Source: Megachile rotundata | Taxonomy: Eukaryota > Arthropoda > Insecta > Hymenoptera > Megachilidae | Assembly: GCF_050947335.1 (NCBI RefSeq) | Contig: NW_027474197.1 | Span: forward strand, 1 to 64,000 | Length of the DNA: 64,000 nt | Direction: 5' to 3' | In this document: positions 57,001-64,000 of the stretch, in pieces | Layout of the letters: every line of letters begins with the position of its first letter | Position numbering within the stretch: the first letter of the stretch is position 1 | Notes under the pieces: generated by a model | Told to the model about the DNA's origin: nothing | Databases searched by the model: none | The model's input: the letters and a program-made list of their open reading frames with translations, nothing else | Translations under genes and position numbers: made by a program

Positions 57001-59620
57001 TAGTGAGTGTAATAAGTATAGTAATTGTCGTACTCTCGATCATATCTGCATAATATGGCTAATACTATGAGCTAGATTGATAATAATAAGAGTAATAAGT
57101 ACAGTAATTGTCGTTCTATCGATCATATAAGCATAATATTGCTAATGATATGAGTTAGATTGATAATAATAAGAGTAATGAGTATAGTAATTGTCGTTCT
57201 ATCGATCATATAAGCATAATATGCCTAATAATCTGAGTTAGATTGATAACAGTGAGTGCAATAAGTATAGTAATTGTCGTTCTATCGATCATATAAGCAT
57301 AATGTGGCTAATAATATGAGTTAGATTGATAACAGTGAGTCTAATAAGTACAGTAATTGTCGTTCTATCGATCATATAAGCATAATGTGGCTAATAATAT
57401 GAGTTCGATTGATAATAGTGAGTGTAATAAGTATAGTAATTGTCGTTCTATCGATCATATCTGCATAATATGGTTAATAATATGAGTTAGATTGATTATA
57501 ATAAGAGTAATGAGTATAGTAATTGTCGTTCTATCGATCATATAAGCATAATATGGCTAATAATATGAGTTAGATTGATAATAATAAGAGCAATGAGTGT
57601 AGTAATTGTCGTTCTATCAATCATATAAGCATAATATGGCTAATAATATGAGTTAGATTGATAATAATAAGAGTAATAAGTATAGTAATTGTCGTTCTAT
57701 AGATCATATCTGCGTAATATGGCTAATAATATGAGTTAGATTGATAATAGTGAGTGTAATAAGTATAGTAATTGTCGTCCTATCGATCATATAAGCACAA
57801 TATGGCTAATGATATGAGTTAGATTGATAATAGTGAGTGTAATAAGTATAGTAATTGCCGTACTCTCGATCATGTCTGCATAATATGGCTAATAATATGA
57901 GCTAGATTGATAATAATAAGAGTAATAAGTACAGTAATTGTCGTTCTATCGATCATATAAGCATAATATGCCTAATAATCTGAGTTAGATTGATAACAGT
58001 GAGTGCAATAAGTATAGTAATTGTCGTTCTATCGATCATGTAAGCATAATGTGGCTAATAATATGAGTTAGATTGATAATAGTGAGTGTAATAAGTATAG
58101 TAATTGTCGCTCTATCGATCATATAAGCACAATATGGCTAATAATATGAGTTAGATTGATAATAATAAGAGTAATGAGTATAGTAATTGTCGTTCTATCG
58201 ATCATATAGGCATAATATGGCTAATAATCTGAGTTAGATTGATAACAGTGGGTGCAATAAGTATAGTAATTGTCGTTCTATCGATCATATAAGCATAATA
58301 TGGCTAATAACATGAGTTAGATTGATAATAATAAGAGTAATAAGTACAGTAATTGTCGTTCTATCGATCATATAAGCATAATGTGGCTAATAATATGAAT
58401 TAGATTGATAATAATAAGAGTAATAAGTATAGTAATAGTCGTTCTATCGATCATATAAGCACAATATGGCTAATAATATAAGTTACATTGATAATAATAA
58501 GAGTAATAAGTATAGTAATTGTCGTTCTATCGATCATATAAGCATAATAAGGCTAATAATATGAGTTACATTGATAATAATAAGAGTAATAAGTATAGTA
58601 ATAGTATTTCTATCGATCATATAAGCACAATATGGCTAATAATATAAGTTAGATTGATAATAATAAGAGTAAGAAGTATAGTAATTGTCGTTCTATCGAT
58701 CATATCTGCATAATATGGTTAATAATATGAGTTAGATTGATTATAATAAGAGTAATGAGTATAGTAATTGTCGTTCTATCGATCATATAAGCATAATATG
58801 GCTAATAATATGAGTTAGATTGATAATAATAAGAGTAATAAGTATAGTAATTGTCGTTCTATCGATCATATAACCATAATATGGCTAATAATATGAGTTA
58901 GATTGATAATAATAAGAGTAAGAAGTATAGTAATTGTCGTTCTATCGATCATATAAGCATAATGTGGCTAATAATATGAGTTAGATTGATAATAATAAGA
59001 GTAATAAGTATAGTAATTGTCGTTCTATCGATCATATCTGCATAATATGGTTAATAATATGAGTTAGATTGATAATAATGAGAGTAATAAGTATAGTAAT
59101 TGTCGTTCTATCGATCATATCTGCATAATATGGTTAATAATATGAGTTAGATTGATTATAATAAGAGTAATGAGTATAGTAATTGTCGTTGTATCGATCA
59201 TATAAGCATAATATGGCTAATAATATGAGTTAGATTGATAATAATAAGAGCAATGAGTGTAGTAATTGTCGTTCTATCAATCATATAAGCATAATATGGC
59301 TAATAATATGAGTTAGATTGATAATAATAAGAGTAATAAGTATAGTAATTGTCGTTCTATCGATCATATCTGCGTAATATGGCTAATAATATGAGTTAGA
59401 TTGATAATAGTGAGTGTAATAAGTATAGTAATTGTCGTCCTATCGATCATATAAGCACAATATGGCTAATGATATGAGTTAGATTGATAATAGTGAGTGT
59501 AATAAGTATAGTAATTGCCGTACTCTCGATCATGTCTGCATAATATGGCTAATAATATGAGCTAGATTGATAATAGTGAGTGTAATAAGTATAGTAATTG
59601 CCGCTCTATCGATCATATAA
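54000..59620. repeat. Blocks repeated at 36 and 20 monomers
   Basis: ATTGCCGTACTCTCGATCATG units start at 54,866, 57,854 and 59,514, which gives spacings of 2,988 bp (36 monomers) and 1,660 bp (20 monomers). The AGAGCAATGAGTG unit (57,588 and 59,248) also repeats at 1,660 bp. The blocks are shortened, rearranged versions of 40.64-42.5 kb, mixed with ATTGTCGTACTCTCG units typical of the right part of the array. Monomers only. Confidence 0.8.
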
Positions 59621-60880
59621 GCACAATATGGCTAATAATATGAGTTAGATTGATAATAATAAGAGTAATGAGTATAGTAATTGTCGTTCTATCGGTCATA
59701 TAAGCATAATATGGCTAATAATCTGAGTTAGATTGATAACAGTGAGTGCAATAAGTATAGTAATTGTCGTTCTATCGATCATATAAGCATAATAAGGCTA
59801 TTAATATGAGTTAGATTGATAATAATAAGAGTAGTAAGTATAGTAATTGTCGTTCTATCGATCATATAAGCATAATGTGGCTAATAATATGAATTAGATT
59901 GATAATAATAAGAGTAATAAGTATAGTAATAGTCGTTCTATCGATCATATAAGCACAATATGGCTAATAATATAAGTTAGATTGATAATAATAAGAGTAA
60001 TAAGTATAGTAATTGTCGTTCTATCGATCATATCTGCATAATATGGTTAATAATATGAGTTAGATTGATTATAATAAGAGTAATGAGTATAGTAATTGTC
60101 GTTCTATCGATCATATATGCATAATATGGCTAATAGTATGGGTTAGATTGATAATTATAAGAGTAATGAGTATAGTAATTGTCGTTCTATCGGTCATATA
60201 ACCATAATATGGCTAATAATATGAGTTAGATTGATAATAATAAGAGTAATGAGTGTAGTAATTGTCGTTCTATCAATCATATAAGCATAATATGGCTAAT
60301 AATATGAGTTAGATTGATAATAATAAGAGTAGTAAGTATAGTAATTGTCGTTCTATCGATCATATAAGCATAATGTGGCTAATAATATGAATTAGATTGA
60401 TAATAATAAGAGTAATAAGTATAGTAATAGTCGTTCTATCGATCATATAAGCACAATATGGCTAATAATATAAGTTAGATTGATAATAATAAGAGTAATA
60501 AGTATAGTAATTGTCGTTCTATCGATCATATCTGCATAATATGGTTAATAATATGAGTTAGATTGATTATAATAAGAGTAATGAGTATAGTAATTGTCGT
60601 TCTATCGATCATATATGCATAATATGGCTAATAGTATGGGTTAGATTGATAATTATAAGAGTAATGAGTATAGTAATTGTCGTTCTATCCGTCATATAAC
60701 CATAATATGGCTAATAATATGAGTTAGATTGATAATAATAAGAGTAATGAGTGTAGTAATTGTCGTTCTATCAATCATATAAGCATAATATAGCTAATAA
60801 TATGAGTTAGATTGATAATAATAAGAGTAATAAGTATAGTAATTGTCGTTCTATCGATCATATCTGCATAATATGGTTAA
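59620..60880. repeat. Six-monomer (498-bp) tandem higher-order repeat
   Basis: The GTAGTAAG unit at 59,831 and 60,329 starts two successive copies of the same six-unit string: AATGTGG/ATGAATTAG, CACAATATGG/ATAAG, ATCTGCATAATATGG, CATATATGCATAATATGG, CATATAACC and CAATCATATAAGC. The spacing is 498 bp. Confidence 0.85.
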
Positions 60881-61480
60881 TAATATGAGTTAGATTGATA
60901 ATAATAAGAGTAATGAGTACAGTAATTGTCGTTCTATCGATCATATAAGCATAATATTGCTTATCATATGAGTTAGATTGATAATAATAAGAGTAATGAG
61001 TATAGTAATTGTCGTTCTATCGATCATATAAGCATAATATGCCTAATAATCTGAGTTAGATTGATAACAGTGAGTGCAATAAGTATAGTAATTGTCGTTC
61101 TATCGATCATATAAGCATAATGTGGCTAGTAATATGAGTTCGATTGATAATAGTGAGTGTAATAAGTATAGTAATTGCCGCTCTATCGATCATATAAGCA
61201 CAATATGGCTAATAATATGAGTTAGATTGATAATAATAAGAGTAATGAGTATAGTAATTGTCGTTCTATCGATCATATAAGCATAATGTGGCTAATAATA
61301 TGAGTTAGATTGATAATAATAAGAGTAATAAGTATAGTAATTGTCGTTCTATCGATCATATCTGCATAATATGGTTAATAATATGAGTTAGATTGATAAT
61401 AATAAGAGTAATAAGTATAGTAATTGTCGTTCTAATGATCATATCTGCATAATATGGTTAATAATATGAGTTAGATTGAT
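60880..61480. repeat. Copy of 52.6-53.2 kb
   Basis: TTGCTTATC (52,656 and 60,957) and TCTAATGATCAT (53,130 and 61,431) are both 8,301 bp apart: 100 monomers plus the single base inserted at 53.2 kb, which itself is not copied. No gene is present. Confidence 0.8.
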
Positions 61481-63180
61481 AATAATAAGAGTAATAAGTA
61501 TAGTAATTGTCGTTCTATCGATCATATCTGCATAATATGGTTAATAATATGAGTTAGATTGATAATAATAAGAGTAATGAGTATAGTAATAGTCGTATCA
61601 TCGATCATATAAGCATAATATGGCTAATAGTATGGGTTAGATTGATAATTATAAGAGTAATGAGTATAGTAATTGTCGTTCTATCGATCATATAACCATA
61701 ATATGGCTAATAATATGAGTTAGATTGATAATAATAAGAGTAATGAGTGTAGTAATTGTCGTTCTATCAATCATATAAGCATAATATGGCTAATAATATG
61801 AGTTAGATTGATAATAATAAGAGTAATAAGTATAGTAATTGTCGTTCTATCGATCATATCTGCGTAATATGGCTAATAATATGAGTTAGATTGATTATAA
61901 TAAGAGTAATGAGTATAGCAATTGTCGTTCTATCGATCATATAAGCATAATATGGCTAATAATATGAGTTAGATTGATAATAATAAGAGTAATAAGTATA
62001 GTAATTGTCGTCCTATCGATCATATCTGCATAATATGGTTAATAATATGAGTTAGATTGATAATAATAAGAGTAATGAGTATAGTAATTGTCGTTCTATC
62101 GATCATATCTGCATAATATGGTTAATAATATGAGTTAGATTGATAATAATAAGAGTAATGAGTATAGTAATAGTCGTATCATCGATCATATAAGCATAAT
62201 ATGGCTAATAGTATGGGTTAGATTGATAATTATAAGAGTAATGAGTATAGTAATTGTCGTTCTATCGATCATATAACCATAATATGGCTAATAATATGAG
62301 TTAGATTGATAATAATAAGAGTAATAAGTATAGTAATTGTCGTTCTATCGATCATATCTGCGTAATATGGCTAATAATATGAGTTAGATTGATTATAATA
62401 AGAGTAATGAGTATAGCAATTGTCGTTCTATCGATCATATAAGCATAATATGGCTAATAATATGAGTTAGATTGATAATAATAAGAGTAATAAGTATAGT
62501 AATTGTCGTCCTATCGATCATATCTGCATAATATGGTTAATAATATGAGTTAGATTGATAATAATAAGAGTAATGAGTATAGTAATTGTCGTTCTATCGA
62601 TCATATCTGCATAATATGGTTAATAATATGAGTTAGATTGATAATAATAAGAGTAATGAGTATAGTAATAGTCGTATCATCGATCATATAAGCATAATAT
62701 GGCTAATAGTATGGGTTAGATTGATAATTATAAGAGTAATGAGTATAGTAATTGTCGTTCTATCGATCATATAACCATAATATGGCTAATAATATGAGTT
62801 AGATTGATAATAATAAGAGTAATGAGTGTAGTAATTGTCGTTCTATCAATCATATAAGCATAATATGGCTAATAATATGAGTTAGATTGATAATAATAAG
62901 AGTAATAAGTATAGTAATTGTCGTTCTATCGATCATATCTGCGTAATATGGCTAATAATATGAGTTAGATTGATTATAATAAGAGTAATGAGTATAGCAA
63001 TTGTCGTTCTATCGATCATATAAGCATAATATGGCTAATAATATGAGTTAGATTGATAATAATAAGAGTAATAAGTATAGTAATTGTCGTCCTATCGATC
63101 ATATCTGCATAATATGGTTAATAATATGAGTTAGATTGATAATAATAAGAGTAATGAGTATAGTAATTGTCGTATTATCG
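61480..63180. repeat. Higher-order repeat of seven, then six, monomers
   Basis: The AGTCGTATCATCG unit lies at 61,591, 62,172 and 62,670. The spacings are 581 bp (seven monomers) and 498 bp (six monomers). The same units follow in the same order (CATATAACC, GTGTAG, CAATCAT, ATCTGCG, ATAGCAATTG, GTCGTCC), with the GTGTAG/CAATCAT unit absent from the shorter copy. This is the clearest classical higher-order repeat in the window. Confidence 0.85.
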
Positions 63181-64000
63181 ATCATATAAGCATAATATGG
63201 CTAATAGTATGGGTTAGATTGATAATTATAAGAGTAATGAGTATAGTAATTGTCGTTCTATCGGTCATATAACCATAATATGGCTAATAATATGAGTTAG
63301 ATTGATAATAATAAGAGTAGTAAGTATAGTAATTGTCGTTCTATGGATCATATAAGCATAATATGGCCCATAATATGAGTTAGATTGATAATAATAAGAG
63401 TAATAAGTATAGTAATTGTCGTTCTATCGATCATATCTGCGTAATATGGCTAATAATATGAGTTAGATTGATTATAATAAGAGTAATGAGTATAGCAATT
63501 GTCGGTCTATCGATCATATAAGCATAATGTGGCTAATAATATGAGTTAGATTGATAATAATAAGAGTAATAAGTATAGTAATTGTCGTTCTATCGATCAT
63601 ATCTGCATAATATGGTTAATAATATGAGTTAGATTGATAATAATAAGAGTAATAAGTATAGTAATTGTCGTTCTATCGATCATATCTGCATAATATGGTT
63701 AATAGTATGAGTTAGATTGATTATAATAAGAGTAATGAGTATAGCAATTGTCGTTCTATCGATCATATATGCATAATATGGCTAATAGTATGGGTTAGAT
63801 TGATAATTATAAGAGTAATGAGTATAGTAATTGTCGTTCTATCGGTCATATAACCATAATATGGCTAATAATATGAGTTAGATTGATAATAATAAGAGTA
63901 ATGAGTGTAGTAATTGTCGTTCTATCAATCATATAAGCATAATATGGCTAATAATATGTGTTAGATTGATAATAATAAGAGTAATAAGTATAGTAATTGT
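63180..64000. repeat. Copy of 51.7-52.4 kb, running off the window
   Basis: TAATATGGCCC (51,904 and 63,359) is spaced 11,455 bp (138 monomers plus the 53.2-kb base). TAATATGTGTTAG (52,331 and 63,952) is spaced 11,621 bp (140 monomers plus one). The array continues past the last base with no sign of an edge. Confidence 0.8.

Larger units (their letters stand above)
1..64000. repeat. 83-bp satellite DNA array, about 771 head-to-tail monomers
   Basis: The CGATCAT core recurs every 83 bases (for example at 14, 97, 180, 263 and 346) and is still in register at 30,060 and, after three small indels, at 57,120; the variant CAATCAT core at 63,926 is in register too. Numbering from the A of ATCGATCAT, the commonest monomer has ATCGATCAT at 1-9, TAATAATATGAG at 26-37, TAATAATAAGAG at 47-58, TAATAAGTATAG at 59-70 and TAATTGTCG at 71-79. 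Base counts are 34 A, 29 T, 14 G and 6 C, about 24% G+C. All units run in the same direction. No unique sequence, transposon, inversion, gene or RNA gene interrupts them. Such arrays in eukaryotes are heterochromatic and usually lie at or near centromeres or chromosome ends, but nothing in this window shows which. I do not recognise the family, so no name or taxon is given. Confidence 0.98.

Noticed and set aside
1..64000. CRISPR array
   Set aside because: The period is regular, but all 83 bases of each unit are conserved and there are no unique spacers between short repeats. No cas genes are present.
1..64000. CENP-B box in the monomer
   Set aside because: The CG-containing stretch GTCGTTCTATCGATC and its complement do not fit the essential bases of the known box (TTCG, then A, then CGGG). 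Absence does not argue against a centromere.
1441..64000. Telomere-like GGGTTAG in ATGGGTTAGATTG units
   Set aside because: It is a single-base variant of the common ATGAGTTAG, occurs once per unit in a fixed monomer context and never forms a tandem telomeric run.
1..64000. Coding repeat protein
   Set aside because: 83 is not divisible by three and stops occur in every frame on the plus strand (TAG in GTTAG and TATAG, TAA in TAATAA, TGA in ATTGATAA). Only one open stretch longer than about 60 codons exists in the window.
1..64000. Transposon, insertion sequence or terminal repeats
   Set aside because: No stretch departs from the monomer, no inverted copies are present, and breakpoints of the large duplications stay in monomer register with no target-site duplication or terminal motif.
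12..64000. ATCGAT palindrome and CATAATATG dyad as protein-binding operators
   Set aside because: Both are present in most units, but they are short and AT-rich and there is no independent sign of a binding site. They may simply be part of the repeat.
1..64000. tRNA, rRNA or other structured RNA genes
   Set aside because: No region has the composition or conserved motifs of these genes; the sequence is uniform low-G+C repeat.

Overview
The whole window is one uninterrupted satellite DNA array. An 83-bp monomer, all in the same orientation, repeats head to tail from the first base to the last: about 771 units, with no unique-sequence gap, no transposon and no inversion that I can see. The monomer is about 24% G+C (20 of 83 in the commonest form). 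It has a CGATCAT core, two CpG sites and several TAATAA blocks. A long, TE-free, in-register tandem array of this kind is typical of eukaryotic heterochromatin (centromeric, pericentromeric or subtelomeric), probably from a long-read assembly. I do not recognise the monomer, and nothing here fixes the taxon or the chromosomal position. There is no convincing protein gene, RNA gene or CRISPR array. Stop codons recur in every frame, and because 83 is not a multiple of 3 the reading frame rotates from unit to unit.

The information lies in how monomer variants are ordered. Substitutions concentrate at a limited set of monomer positions, and the variants occur in fixed strings that are themselves duplicated at several scales. 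The largest is a pair of segments, 1-15,190 (segment A) and 19,340-37,770 (segment B), which share rare variants at offsets that are exact multiples of 83 (19,339 bp = 233 monomers at the left, 22,576 bp = 272 monomers at the right). B differs from A by whole-monomer gains and losses, including a 33-monomer tandem duplication (2,739 bp). Between them, 15,190-19,340 is a patchwork of shorter duplications of 11 and 12 monomers plus a partial copy of the window start.

To the right, 38,300-40,640 holds a 17-monomer tandem duplication (1,411 bp). 40,640-42,500 is a further copy of a block also seen at about 12.8 and 35.4 kb. 42,150-45,720 is a 23-monomer duplication (1,909 bp). 45,720-54,000 is a duplication with spacing drifting through 51, 53 and 55 monomers. 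54,400-59,600 has blocks repeated at 36 and 20 monomers. 59,600-64,000 has local 6- and 7-monomer higher-order repeats plus reused pieces of the 52-53 kb region. From about 42 kb onward a set of variants appears that I did not see to the left, so the array is regionally differentiated.

Monomer length is very stable. The phase of the CGATCAT core changes at only three small indels in 64 kb (41.08, 41.16 and 53.20 kb), and none of them is copied elsewhere. The pattern is what repeated in-register unequal exchange and gene conversion would produce. No new enzyme or defence system is present; the notable content is the nested, length-locked architecture of the satellite.
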